Made by a program: the position numbers and the translations under genes | Notes under the pieces: model-generated | Database searches by the model: none | What the model was told of the DNA's origin: nothing | Seen by the model: only the letters and a program-made list of their open reading frames with translations | Assembly: GCF_000019165.1 (NCBI RefSeq) | Contig: NC_010337.2 | Location: forward strand, 537,501 to 601,500 | Direction of reading: 5' to 3' | Source of the DNA: Heliomicrobium modesticaldum Ice1 | GTDB lineage: Bacteria; Bacillota; Desulfitobacteriia; Heliobacteriales; Heliobacteriaceae | DNA length: 64,000 nucleotides | Part shown: positions 1 through 8,064 of the stretch, piece after piece | How the letters are laid out: the number at the start of each line of letters is the position of its first letter | How positions within the stretch are numbered: position 1 is the first letter of the stretch

Positions 1-109
1 ATATAGGATACTAGGAAACAAAAGCGGAACTGTCTGAATCGATGGAGCCTCAGACGGAACCGGTGCGCGTAACAGAGGCGGTATAAGTAAAATTAAGGAT
101 GCGATTGCA

Positions 110-499
110 TTGAAAGATCAGAGCGGACAATCCGGATTGACTGTTATAGAAATAATCATCGCCATGACGATAATACTTCTGGGGATGTTGCCTGTGTTCA
201 AGCTGTACGACGTTCTTATGACACAGGGAGCGCTGCAGAAACAACGTGGAATCGCCATTCAGATAGCTTCGGAGATAATGGAACAAGAGAAAAAAAGCTA
301 TCTCGTAAAACACACATACGGAGGTCCGTTCCCCAAATCTATTCGCACCACCCAAGATCGAGACGGCATTTCCTATTCCATAGATCTAACGTACGATTCT
401 ATCGAAGACAGTACTAAAACCCAGTTGCTTCACGTTACCGTAGTGGTAACCTGGCCCCGAGGGGAGTACGATTTAACAACCTATTTTACGTCAAGGTGA
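110..499 (+). CDS. Prepilin-like protein (type IV pilin/pseudopilin, PilV/GspI type)
   Basis: 129 residues. The N-terminus has a short leader ending in SG, then LTVIEIIIAM and a hydrophobic helix (about residues 9-30). This is the class III signal cut and methylated by prepilin peptidase, with Glu at mature position 5. The rest is a small soluble domain without a motif I recognise. The start is a TTG at 110 with AAGGA about ten bases upstream; an ATG at 99 is closed by a stop after three codons. It is first of three plus-strand genes (110-3417) with export-type N-termini, so it is probably a minor pilin or pseudopilin. No assembly ATPase or platform gene is in view; these may lie left of the window. 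G+C is visibly lower than in the genes from 3.5 kb onward. Confidence 0.75.
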   Translation: MKDQSGQSGLTVIEIIIAMTIILLGMLPVFKLYDVLMTQGALQKQRGIAIQIASEIMEQEKKSYLVKHTYGGPFPKSIRTTQDRDGISYSIDLTYDSIEDSTKTQLLHVTVVVTWPRGEYDLTTYFTSR

Positions 500-711
500 C
501 GTTGAGAAATCCCGTCAATCATCCCTTGAAAAACAGTCGTTTTGCTTCTTGACCACTACATATAGCGTTTCTTCGATTGTTTATTGTCTGGCATTGGTGG
601 TCCTGGCCGAATGCAGGGGAACCACATTTCTGCGATCAGTGGGGTTTTTAGCTAAAAGGGCTATCTGCAGGGGCATCATTGCTGTCAAATCCGTTTTTTG
701 AGGTGTATGAG

Positions 712-1341
712 ATGAATGAGCCAAGCTATTGGGAAAAAGGCTCTGTCCCCTTGGCCTTGATTGTCCTTATCGTGCTGATTACAACGTCGACTTCACTGGC
801 CGGTTACATTTTTCGAGAGATTACCTTAGCTAAAGCCAATGCGGAAACGATCCAAATGCGCTATGTTGCAGAAGCGGGTGCAGAGCACTTCATACACCGT
901 ATTAAGGAATTGCTTCGTCAAAGGGAGCCTTTGCAGGTACCTCATCATCATTATAGCGTTGAAGAAAACCAAGTTTTTTGGATTCCGGCTACTCAAGAAT
1001 ATTTAAGTTTTAAAGACATAAATCAAATAATTGACGACTGGAATCGCGAACCACCTGAAATCAGCACATCTCAATTCAGGGCGAAGTATAACATTTCAGA
1101 TGTATCCTGGGAGCCGTCATCATCGTTTCAATCTTTAGAATCGCCTAGTCTGACCGATGTCTTTACAGTAAACTTTACTGTTACTGCAGAATGTCTTACC
1201 GGTGAAAAGAGGACTCAATCTTTACAAGTTACTGCAGAGTTCCGCGTCTCTTTCGAACCAAGCGATGATACCCTTGTGATGAAAATGAATCCGGCCGATC
1301 CGGAACCTGTGATTTCCATCAAAACCTGGCGCTGGATCTGA
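712..1341 (+). CDS. PilX-like minor pilin / type IV pilus-associated protein
   Basis: 209 residues from ATG 712, chosen because GAGGTG lies six bases upstream; a TTG at 679 is in frame but has no good site. A short polar N-terminus is followed by one hydrophobic helix (about residues 13-33) and then an amphipathic stretch with E and R (REITLAKANAE) typical of PilX/GspK-like proteins, where the helix continues into a soluble domain (RYVAEAGAEH). A canonical prepilin G-F/L-T-L-x-E site is not seen; the sequence before the helix is EKGSVPLALI, so processing after the Gly is possible but uncertain. The soluble part has no domain I recognise. Its place between two clear prepilins supports a pilus or secretion role. 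Confidence 0.55.
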   Translation: MNEPSYWEKGSVPLALIVLIVLITTSTSLAGYIFREITLAKANAETIQMRYVAEAGAEHFIHRIKELLRQREPLQVPHHHYSVEENQVFWIPATQEYLSFKDINQIIDDWNREPPEISTSQFRAKYNISDVSWEPSSSFQSLESPSLTDVFTVNFTVTAECLTGEKRTQSLQVTAEFRVSFEPSDDTLVMKMNPADPEPVISIKTWRWI

Positions 1342-1506
1342 TTAAAAATATCGCATTATAGGTAGAGGTGTATGTAAACGGTGCCTGTAAAGTTAAGGTT
1401 GCCGAAGGGGAGACCAGAGAGAGGGCTCTGCTAAAGGTCGTTTATTTGACGCAAAGGTATCGCTGAACGATGTCTCCGGAAGAAACCGGAAAGGCAGGTA
1501 TCGCCT

Positions 1507-3417
1507 ATGAAACTGTTTCCGAATTGGAGGAACTCGTCGGGCATGACATTGCTCGAGGTCCTGATATCGCTCGCGCTCTTCAGTATCGTAACAGCAGGGA
1601 TCTTCTCCCTGCTCAATGGAAACAACAACGTTTTTTTCAGAGAGACGTTGAATGCTCACTTACGGCAAGAAAGCCGTACTTCTGTGAATCAAATCCTTAA
1701 AACAATCCAAGAGGCGCACGACGAAGATATAGAGGTTGATCCAAGGGGACTATGGATGAGGATTGACAGTCCCGGAAAACCAGAAACTTTATATGAATTA
1801 ACTGCATCTGCAGATGATCCCTCGTACTATGATCTATATATCAATAAGACACGTCTCCCCGTAAAAGTGTTGTCTTCGGGAAATAAGTTTTTTATTAAAG
1901 ACGACCTTACCAAAATGGTTACTGTAAATTTGACATATCTCGACGACGCTACCCAAACAGCAGACACCGGGCCGACTCTTGCCTTAAAAGCGAGTGTTTT
2001 GCCTCGTCTAAGCAAACCGATCTCGGATATAACGAAGACGTTATGGAAAATCATTACATGTCCTGAAGAGATTTCGTTGCAAGTCGGAGAAACTGTAGGA
2101 TTTCCCTTCCAAGCATTTTCTGTGTATTCTAATGGTGCGGTTGAGGATATTACATCCGCAGTAACACCAGTGATCAGTGATCCGACGATCGTCACATTGA
2201 CCTCAGGGAGCATTACCGGCCTTACGCCGGGTACGGCCACTATATATGTATCGTATCAAGGATTTTCAGCGTCCACAAAAGTAAATGTTACCGGTGCCTC
2301 CATCGAAGCCATCAGCATCGAACCACAAACAGTGCATTTGCAAGTAGGGCAGACCATTGATTTTTCTATAGAAGTGAAAGCGAAATATGCCGATGGTCGA
2401 ATTACGGATATTACATCTCAAGTGGAACCGACCGTCAGCGATCAATCGATCATTGCATTAGAACAAGGAAAGATTACCGGGAAAAAATCAGGGATCGCTT
2501 ATGTCATTGTAAGTTACCAAGGGCTATCTGCTCAGACAACCGTAACAGTAACAGGTGACCCCCTAAAAGAGTATATATTGAGGCAGGAGGCGCCACTATT
2601 TTTGTTCGGAAATAAACTCAGTGTAACGGGTAGTTCGAGGGTTAACGGAACTGATGCTACCGCGCTTATAAAAGACCAGATAGACAATAAGAACACCTCT
2701 GTTCCTTTCGGAGATGCTGTTGACGTGAACACAAAGATCATATTCATCGATGATCATCTTTATTTTGACGGTGGTTCCAATAAAATAGGCTTGCAAGACA
2801 ATACCAGCAAGACTTATATAAAGGGCAACCTGACAACTTGGAACGGAAGACATGAGCTTTATGGAGATATATATGTTGCTGGGAATTATCGCTTAAAAGA
2901 TGCAATTGTATATGGAAATATATATGTCAATGGAAACCTTGAATTAGGTTGGACACCGACGATAAAGGGGACAATTTACTACACAGGTACTTTAACGGTC
3001 CCAAATAATTATGATTCATCTATCGTTAAAAAAACCAAAAAGGTAACTGGATTGGACGACTTCCAAATCCCAAACTTCTCTATTCCAAACTTACAGCAGG
3101 ATTCTTGGTATTTTTCTCGCGGTTATACCTCAGACCCAACCATGAAGAATAATATGAAATATTTCGGAAATAGTATTTCATTTAAAAACTGGGGGGATCC
3201 GTATTGTAATAATGTAACAATCGCCAGCAAGGGGAATATCACCTTACAAGGTAATCTCCATTTTTCAGGGATCTTGTTTGCACCTAATGGTAAAGTCACG
3301 ATCGAAGATAGTTGCACTTTTCAGGGAATAATCGTTGCAAACCAAGTGTCGGTAACCGGAAACGCCGGAGTGACCTTTCAGCGCATCATTGATGATGAAT
3401 CTAAATTGCCGTTTTAA
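1507..3417 (+). CDS. Prepilin (PilW/GspJ-like) fused to two Big-2 Ig-like domains and a repeat C-terminus
   Basis: 636 residues. The N-terminus MKLFPNWRNSSG then MTLLEVLISLALF is a clear prepilin peptidase site with Glu5 and a hydrophobic helix. Residues about 30-175 resemble the soluble part of PilW/GspJ pseudopilins. Two bacterial Ig-like (Big-2) repeats follow, about 187-263 and 268-348, each with the pattern LQVGxT...F.A...(Y)xxGxxxDIT...I....G.ITG...G.A.I.VSYQG.SA...V.VTG. Residues about 355-636 are rich in short beta-type repeats (GDIYVAGNY, GNIYVNGNL, GTIYYTGTL), resembling polymer-forming beta-helix proteins. Most pseudopilins are under 250 residues, so this is a long fusion that may display an adhesive or structural module at a pilus tip. 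The function is inferred from architecture only. Confidence 0.7.
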   Translation: MKLFPNWRNSSGMTLLEVLISLALFSIVTAGIFSLLNGNNNVFFRETLNAHLRQESRTSVNQILKTIQEAHDEDIEVDPRGLWMRIDSPGKPETLYELTASADDPSYYDLYINKTRLPVKVLSSGNKFFIKDDLTKMVTVNLTYLDDATQTADTGPTLALKASVLPRLSKPISDITKTLWKIITCPEEISLQVGETVGFPFQAFSVYSNGAVEDITSAVTPVISDPTIVTLTSGSITGLTPGTATIYVSYQGFSASTKVNVTGASIEAISIEPQTVHLQVGQTIDFSIEVKAKYADGRITDITSQVEPTVSDQSIIALEQGKITGKKSGIAYVIVSYQGLSAQTTVTVTGDPLKEYILRQEAPLFLFGNKLSVTGSSRVNGTDATALIKDQIDNKNTSVPFGDAVDVNTKIIFIDDHLYFDGGSNKIGLQDNTSKTYIKGNLTTWNGRHELYGDIYVAGNYRLKDAIVYGNIYVNGNLELGWTPTIKGTIYYTGTLTVPNNYDSSIVKKTKKVTGLDDFQIPNFSIPNLQQDSWYFSRGYTSDPTMKNNMKYFGNSISFKNWGDPYCNNVTIASKGNITLQGNLHFSGILFAPNGKVTIEDSCTFQGIIVANQVSVTGNAGVTFQRIIDDESKLPF

Positions 3418-3501
3418 TACTGTTTACAGAACATCTGTGGGTTTTATTTTAAGGCCGTGCAGGACTTCCACCTTAGAGACAACGGCCATGCCGGACGCAC
3501 C

Positions 3502-3540
3502 TGCAAGGGCCTGCAACCGGGTAGGTTGCAGGCCCTTGCA
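3502..3540. terminator. Perfect 17-bp stem-loop between convergent genes
   Basis: Arms 3502-3518 and 3524-3540 are perfectly complementary (core AAGGGCCTGCAACC), with a 5-base loop GGGTA. The hairpin lies between the plus-strand pilin cluster and minus-strand gerQ, where a shared bidirectional terminator is expected. There is no T-tract on either side, so an mRNA-stabilising or roadblock role is possible. Confidence 0.6.
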
Positions 3541-3547
3541 CATGCTG

Positions 3548-4180
3548 TTATCGCTGCCGCACCGGCGGCGCCAGGTACCCGGGGTAATCATAGGCGATAG
3601 GCTCGTCAAAGGTGACATAATCGACATTCACCATCAGCAAGAGATAGCGTTTCCCTGTCTTGGGATCGCTGAGGATGATGTGGTCGCGACCGGCGGCTTC
3701 AATACACCCGCGGAAGCACTTGGCGTTCCACTGCACATTGTTCTCGAAAGTCATATAAATGGTGGCCACTTTGCCCCGGTTGAGGCGGAGGATGTTTTCG
3801 ATGTACGACTGTTCCAGGGGCAACATGCCCGGCACCTGGGGTCCTTCCTCCACGACAGGACCGCCCGGGATCATGCCGCCGCTGGGGGGATAAGGAACCG
3901 TGGGCATCGGATAAGCGCCGATAGGGCTGACCATCCCCGGCATCATGCCGGGCATCTGGGGCATCATGCCGGGCATCTCTGGCATCATCCCAGGCATGGG
4001 ACAAGGACCGGGCGCTGCGATAGGACCGGTCATGGGACCTGGCGCCATTTCGGGCATAGGTTGGACAGGCAGCGGGTAGGGCTCTTGGCGACAAGCGTCT
4101 TGATCACAAGGACCGAGCCGACCCGTGGAATCAGACCTTCCCGCGACCGGTCTCATCTCTTCACATTGTTCGCGATCCAT
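3548..4180 (-). CDS. gerQ: Spore coat protein GerQ
   Basis: 210 residues. The C-terminal half (about 115-190) carries the GerQ core: YIENILRLNRGKVATIYMTF, then WNAKCFRG, IEAAGRDHIILSD and GKRYLLLMVNVDYVTF. GerQ is a coat protein that places the cortex lytic enzyme CwlJ in the spore and is cross-linked by transglutaminase in Bacillus. The N-terminal half is rich in Met, Pro and Gly with repeats of the type MPGMMP, unlike the Gln-rich region of Bacillus GerQ. It follows cwlJ by 15 bp, the conserved cwlJ-gerQ pair, so both are probably made in the mother cell. Confidence 0.93.
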   Translation of the reverse strand: MDREQCEEMRPVAGRSDSTGRLGPCDQDACRQEPYPLPVQPMPEMAPGPMTGPIAAPGPCPMPGMMPEMPGMMPQMPGMMPGMVSPIGAYPMPTVPYPPSGGMIPGGPVVEEGPQVPGMLPLEQSYIENILRLNRGKVATIYMTFENNVQWNAKCFRGCIEAAGRDHIILSDPKTGKRYLLLMVNVDYVTFDEPIAYDYPGYLAPPVRQR

Positions 4181-4195
4181 GCAAACACTCCCTTT

Positions 4196-4627
4196 CTAGC
4201 CTCGATACACATCAGGGCAGTTCCTCCGCAGCGGCGCAAAAAAGCAGTGTTTTTTGAATTTCCCTGTATTCGGTTGTCTGTACCAGGTGCCTGGACAGCC
4301 GGCGCCGCCGGGTCGGAAAAACCACAAGGCATTGCTGGCCGGATGACGGCGTTCCCCTCTGACGACGCGCCGCGCCAACTGCAGATCTCTTTCTCTGGCT
4401 CTCTGGTAGAAGTAGGGCCGCTGCACCGCTTCAAACCCGCCGGGCGACTGGAAGATCATGCGCTGGATCGAGCGGATGCCCCGGAAGTCAAGACAGTTGG
4501 CCCGCACGCGGTTGACACCCACGTTGCCGACCATGAGCATCCCCAGTTCGCCTTCCCCTTCCGCTTCGGCCCGCATCAGGCGGGCCAGCGTTTTTACCTG
4601 ATCCGTCGGCGCCTTGATGACAGCCAT
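4196..4627 (-). CDS. cwlJ: Spore cortex cell wall hydrolase CwlJ
   Basis: 143 residues. The sequence matches the SleB/CwlJ hydrolase domain: LARLMRAEAEGEGELGMLMV near the start with the conserved Glu residues, VGNVGVNRVRANC, FQSPGGFEAV and a C-terminal NPTGKF-like segment (QPNTGKFKKH). There is no signal peptide, as in CwlJ, which acts in the coat and degrades cortex peptidoglycan during germination. ATG 4627 has GAGGTGAGG just upstream. A SigE-like -10 lies about 35 bp upstream. It is followed directly by gerQ, whose product is needed for CwlJ localisation. Confidence 0.92.
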   Translation of the reverse strand: MAVIKAPTDQVKTLARLMRAEAEGEGELGMLMVGNVGVNRVRANCLDFRGIRSIQRMIFQSPGGFEAVQRPYFYQRARERDLQLARRVVRGERRHPASNALWFFRPGGAGCPGTWYRQPNTGKFKKHCFFAPLRRNCPDVYRG

Positions 4628-4660
4628 TTCCTCACCTCTTTGTTCCTCCTTTGCGCTCCC

Positions 4661-4668
4661 ATTGTATT
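4661..4668 (-). promoter_or_regulatory. Possible SigE-type -10 element for cwlJ-gerQ
   Basis: The minus strand reads AATACAAT, close to the SigE -10 consensus CATACAAT known from Bacillus, where cwlJ is SigE-controlled. The -35 side is T-rich and does not clearly match, so this is tentative. Confidence 0.3.
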
Positions 4669-4897
4669 CGGAAGGGAAAAAAAAGGTGCAGACAGACGAA
4701 ATCAGTGCGGCGGAACTTCCCGATGTCCCCGGGGCATCGAGCGAGGCGGGAATGGAACGGCGTTTAGGCTCCTCTTCCCTTAGGCGCCCTTTTCTTCGTG
4801 GTATTCATCCTCCGTATTGCCCCGGTATCAACCGGACTGCCATCCCACCAACCCCGGATAGTATTGCTATGCCGAGGGGTTGCCCGATAGCGCACAA

Positions 4898-4924
4898 AAG
4901 CCCGACTCACCTAGAGCCGGGCTT
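4898..4924. terminator. Stem-loop terminator
   Basis: Arms AAGCCCGACTC (4898-4908) and GAGCCGGGCTT (4914-4924) pair with one mismatch around the loop ACCTA; a T-rich tail follows on the plus strand. It lies just past the end of the minus-strand DUF3006 gene. The rest of the gap 4628-4943 holds the cwlJ upstream region and nothing else I recognise. Confidence 0.55.
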
Positions 4925-4943
4925 CATTGTTTTTATACTGCCG

Positions 4944-5156
4944 TTATGACCAGAAGTCATCTGTTCGCTTGTTCGCTTCTGCCCGAAGGCGTTTCGTTTC
5001 TGCCAAGTCAATCTCGTATCTGCCGTTAATCAGTCGAATCACATCCCCTTCCCTCGTTTGAACAGGGAGTTCTTTTCTGGGGATGTCGATGGTCCCTTTT
5101 CCATCTACCTCGACAACAGCAAATTGGCCTTCAAAACGATCAATGATGAGCGCCAA
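4944..5156 (-). CDS. DUF3006 domain protein
   Basis: 70 residues from TTG 5156, chosen because GGAGGTG lies seven bases upstream and DUF3006 proteins begin at the IIDRFEG motif. The sequence shows LIIDRFEGQFAVVEVDG, then IPRKELP, GDVI and the C-terminal acidic/basic helix DLAETKRLRAEANK. DUF3006 proteins are small, probably beta-barrel-like proteins, common in Bacillota, with no established function; some sit next to secreted nucleases or MBL-fold genes, but here the neighbours are sporulation genes. An in-frame ATG at 5210 would add 18 residues that do not fit the family. Confidence 0.75.
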   Translation of the reverse strand: MALIIDRFEGQFAVVEVDGKGTIDIPRKELPVQTREGDVIRLINGRYEIDLAETKRLRAEANKRTDDFWS

Positions 5157-5246
5157 GGGGCAACACCTCCATGTGTTCTCATTGTAGCCCACTAGCGGGT
5201 CTTCGTTCAACTACAATCAGGGGACTTAATCGCTGTCTAATGCGAA

Positions 5247-5295
5247 GGCTCACCGCCATTGACAGTCCAGGATTTTCCGTCAATGAGGGTGAGCC
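5247..5295. repeat. Long inverted repeat downstream of sigK
   Basis: Arms GGCTCACCGCCATTGAC (5247-5263) and GTCAATGAGGGTGAGCC (5279-5295) pair over 17 positions with two mismatches and a 15-base loop. There is no T-tract, so it is not a typical intrinsic terminator. It lies between sigK and the DUF3006 gene. Confidence 0.5.
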
Positions 5296-5323
5296 GCTAC
5301 AGGATCGGGTCGTTCACACAGCC

Positions 5324-6025
5324 TCAGGCCTTACTGGCTAGGTCAGACATCAACTTCATGATCGCCCGTTTCTCGATCCGACTCACATAACTCCGCGAGA
5401 TCCCCAGGTTTTTCGCAATCTCCCGCTGCGTCTGCCGGCATCCGCTCAAGAGGCCGTAGCGCAGCTCAATCACATAGCGCTCCCGTTTGCTCAACTTTTT
5501 CAGCTTGCTCAACAGGCGGGCCTGTTCGAGGGCGTTTTCCACAATATCGGACACCGCTTCCGGATCGGTGCCGAGGATATCGATGAGGGTGATCTCGTTG
5601 CCTTCCTTGTCGACGCCGATGGGGTCGTAGAGGGAAACTTCGCCGCGCATCTTTTTCATGGCTCGAAGGTGCATCAGAATCTCATTTTCAATACACCTCG
5701 CTGCATAAGTCGCCAGTTTCGTCCCCTTGCTCGCGTCAAAGGTGTTGATGGCCTTGATCAGGCCGATGGTACCGATGGAGATGAGGTCGTCGTTGTTCTC
5801 CCCGGTGCCGTCGAACTTCTTGACCAGGTGCGCCACGAGCCGCAGGTTATGTTCAATCAGCTTGTTTCTCGCCTGTTCATCCCCTTCTTTCAAGCGGGCC
5901 AGGCAGTAGGCTTCCTCTGTATCAGACAGAGGCTGCGGGAAAGCGTTGTTGGAGATGTAGCTCAACAGCGCCGTGATTCCTTTGATAAAAGGAACGATCA
6001 GCGCGCCTACGAGGGTCGGGATCAT
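5324..6025 (-). CDS. sigK: RNA polymerase sporulation sigma factor SigK (pro-sigma K)
   Basis: 233 residues from ATG 6025, preceded by GGAGGTG six bases away; upstream in-frame starts lack a site. Residues 1-22 ([20 protein letters not shown]) form the hydrophobic pro-sequence removed by SpoIVFB-type protease. Region 2 is clear: [55 protein letters not shown]. Region 4 follows: [16 protein letters not shown] and the helix-turn-helix [20 protein letters not shown]. SigK drives late mother-cell genes of sporulation. The gene is continuous, not split by a skin-type element as in some Bacillus and Clostridium strains. gerQ, a coat gene, lies just downstream on the same strand. Confidence 0.93.
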   Translation of the reverse strand: MIPTLVGALIVPFIKGITALLSYISNNAFPQPLSDTEEAYCLARLKEGDEQARNKLIEHNLRLVAHLVKKFDGTGENNDDLISIGTIGLIKAINTFDASKGTKLATYAARCIENEILMHLRAMKKMRGEVSLYDPIGVDKEGNEITLIDILGTDPEAVSDIVENALEQARLLSKLKKLSKRERYVIELRYGLLSGCRQTQREIAKNLGISRSYVSRIEKRAIMKLMSDLASKA

Positions 6026-6419
6026 CCAGTCCACCTCCGGTCGCAATGCTGTCTTACATCGTATGGCGGCGACAGGCCCCAGGTGCTTATCCCTGTTTTC
6101 CCAAAATAAACCAAAAAGACACCGCGCCACCTGTTGAGATGTTTCGTTTTACAGTACAGGCGGATACAATAGGCTGGTGTGGTCTTTTATATGTTCCATG
6201 AACTCAAGGGAAAGCAGGATGTGATCAAGGGAAAGGCAAAGCAGGAACTCAGGCGCCGGCGTGTAATATCTTCATGACCCTGTCCACAACAGTGCGCTTT
6301 CGGGACGCCAATGATAGTAGCTGCACTGCCTATCTAACACGGCCGATGGGCCCGGACCTAACTAGCTTAGACGGCAACATGCTTCTGCAATAAATCTTAA
6401 TGGATAAGGAAGAGAAGAC
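6026..6419. other. Intergenic region between divergent sigK and ppx
   Basis: 394 bp carrying the upstream regions of two divergent genes. I see no ORF with a ribosome-binding site and no RNA motif. Promoters for both must lie here, but none matches a consensus well enough to place. Confidence 0.5.
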
Positions 6420-7952
6420 GTGGAAAAAATCGGGATCATCGACCTGGGCTCCAACTCAGTCCGCCTCATGATCGTCGGCATCGCGCCGGATGGATCCTAC
6501 AAACTCATCGATGAGGCCAAAGAGAGCGTTCGCCTCAGCGAACATATGGGACCGGAAGCCACCCTAAAACCAATCGCAATTGAACGAACAATTGAGGCGC
6601 TGCGCCTGTTCCAGCACCTCTGCCGAGCCCATGGCATCACCCGCACCGACTGCGTGGCCACCGCCGCCGTCCGCCAGGCAGTCAACCAGAAGGAGTTTCT
6701 TCAGCAGGTCAAAACGGCTACCGGCCTTGATTTTCGCGTTCTCACCGGCTGGGAGGAAGCGCAAGCCGCCTACAACGGCGTCATCAACACCATTGACATC
6801 GACCGAGGCGTCATCGTCGACATCGGCGGCGGGTCAACCGAGGTCATCCGCATCGAGGATCGCCGTATGGTCCAGGCGATCAGCCTGCCCTTCGGTGCCG
6901 TTACCTTGACAGAAAACCGGATCGACTCGGCGCGGGGACCGAACAAGCCCAGCGAGGAGCAACTGAAAGCCTTGGAGAGTTTCCTGGCTGACCAGTTTGC
7001 CGCCATCGATTGGCTGAAGGATATGGAATCGCCGACCATCGTCGGTCTTGGCGGCACGGTGCGCAACCTGTCCAAGATCGATCGCAAACGCAAAAAGTAC
7101 AGCCTCGACATCACCCACAACTATCGGATGACGCCGAAAGATGTGCACGAGATCTACCGTTCCGTCAAAACGGTCAACCTGGAACAGCGCAAAAAGATCC
7201 CCGGTCTCTCGAAAGACCGCGCCGACATCATCGTGGCCGGCCTGGCCATCATCAGTGCCCTCATCAACACGGCCCGAGGGGCGCAACTGGTCGTCAGCGG
7301 CTCCGGTCTTCGTGACGGTCTCTTTTACCAGTACCTGCTCCGGGAGCAACCGATCCCCGTCGTCGATGACGTCGTCCGCCATTGCGTCAACAACCTGATG
7401 CGCTACTACAGCCTGGAACGAGACCATTCTCGCCATGTGGCCGCCCTGACCCTCTCCATGTTCGATCAGCTGACCGCCCTTCATGAAATGGGCCCCTTTG
7501 AGCGCCGAATCCTGGAAGTGGCCTCCCTGCTGCACGACATCGGGATCCATGTCAACTACTACGACCACCACAAGCACAGTTTCTATCTGATCACGAGCAC
7601 CCGCTTAAACGGTCTGACCCACCGGGAGATCCTCATGGCTGCTTTTGTCGCCATGGCGCACACCAAAACCTTTTCCGGCAACCTGCTCCCCTACAAAGAC
7701 ATTCTCAGCGACGACGATGGCCGGACGATCCGCAAGCTCGGCGTCATCCTGCGCATCGCCGAAGCCTTGGAGCGCAGCGAGGCCGGCGTGGTCAGCGCGG
7801 TGCGCCTCCACCATCATGTGGAAAACGTCCATCTAGTCGCCCACACCCGCCACTCGGCCGATCTGGAGATCTGTGACGCCTACAAGGTCGCACCGGACTT
7901 TAAAAAGGTCTTTGGGCGCAACCTTCTTGTGTCGGCCCAAAGCGGCGCCTAG
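6420..7952 (+). CDS. ppx: Exopolyphosphatase / pppGpp phosphohydrolase (Ppx/GppA)
   Basis: 510 residues from GTG 6420 with AAGGAAGAG upstream. Ppx/GppA fold: IGIIDLGSNSVRLMIV (phosphate 1), residues about 137-145 DIGGGSTEVI (phosphate 2), GLGGTVRNLSKID near 205. The C-terminal part (about 310-500) is an HD-type domain with LLHDIG and H/D residues, as in the long Ppx form. The enzyme removes terminal phosphates from polyphosphate, and related enzymes convert pppGpp to ppGpp. It faces ppk across a shared terminator, so synthesis and breakdown of polyphosphate are encoded side by side but on separate transcripts. Confidence 0.9.
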   Translation: MEKIGIIDLGSNSVRLMIVGIAPDGSYKLIDEAKESVRLSEHMGPEATLKPIAIERTIEALRLFQHLCRAHGITRTDCVATAAVRQAVNQKEFLQQVKTATGLDFRVLTGWEEAQAAYNGVINTIDIDRGVIVDIGGGSTEVIRIEDRRMVQAISLPFGAVTLTENRIDSARGPNKPSEEQLKALESFLADQFAAIDWLKDMESPTIVGLGGTVRNLSKIDRKRKKYSLDITHNYRMTPKDVHEIYRSVKTVNLEQRKKIPGLSKDRADIIVAGLAIISALINTARGAQLVVSGSGLRDGLFYQYLLREQPIPVVDDVVRHCVNNLMRYYSLERDHSRHVAALTLSMFDQLTALHEMGPFERRILEVASLLHDIGIHVNYYDHHKHSFYLITSTRLNGLTHREILMAAFVAMAHTKTFSGNLLPYKDILSDDDGRTIRKLGVILRIAEALERSEAGVVSAVRLHHHVENVHLVAHTRHSADLEICDAYKVAPDFKKVFGRNLLVSAQSGA

Positions 7953-7987
7953 GCGAGAAGTGAACCCGCCAGGCGCATCGGCAAAAC

Positions 7988-8032
7988 AAAAGCAGCGGCA
8001 CCCCCTCTTTTTTGAAGATGGCCGCTGCTTTT
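7988..8032. terminator. Bidirectional terminator between ppx and ppk
   Basis: Arms AAAAGCAGCGGC (7988-7999) and GCCGCTGCTTTT (8021-8032) are perfectly complementary and end in T-runs on both strands, placed between two convergent genes. Confidence 0.88.
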
Positions 8033-8064
8033 CTGTCTCTATTTGCCAATCCCGATTTACCGCA

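Noticed and set aside
3389-4783. Long plus-strand open frame of 464 codons
   Set aside because: It runs opposite gerQ and cwlJ, which match known families over their full lengths; its composition is not protein-like.
5324-6025. skin-like element inside sigK
   Set aside because: The gene is continuous from region 2 to region 4 with no interruption.
6834-7577. Minus-strand open frame opposite ppx
   Set aside because: Antisense shadow of a fully conserved Ppx domain.
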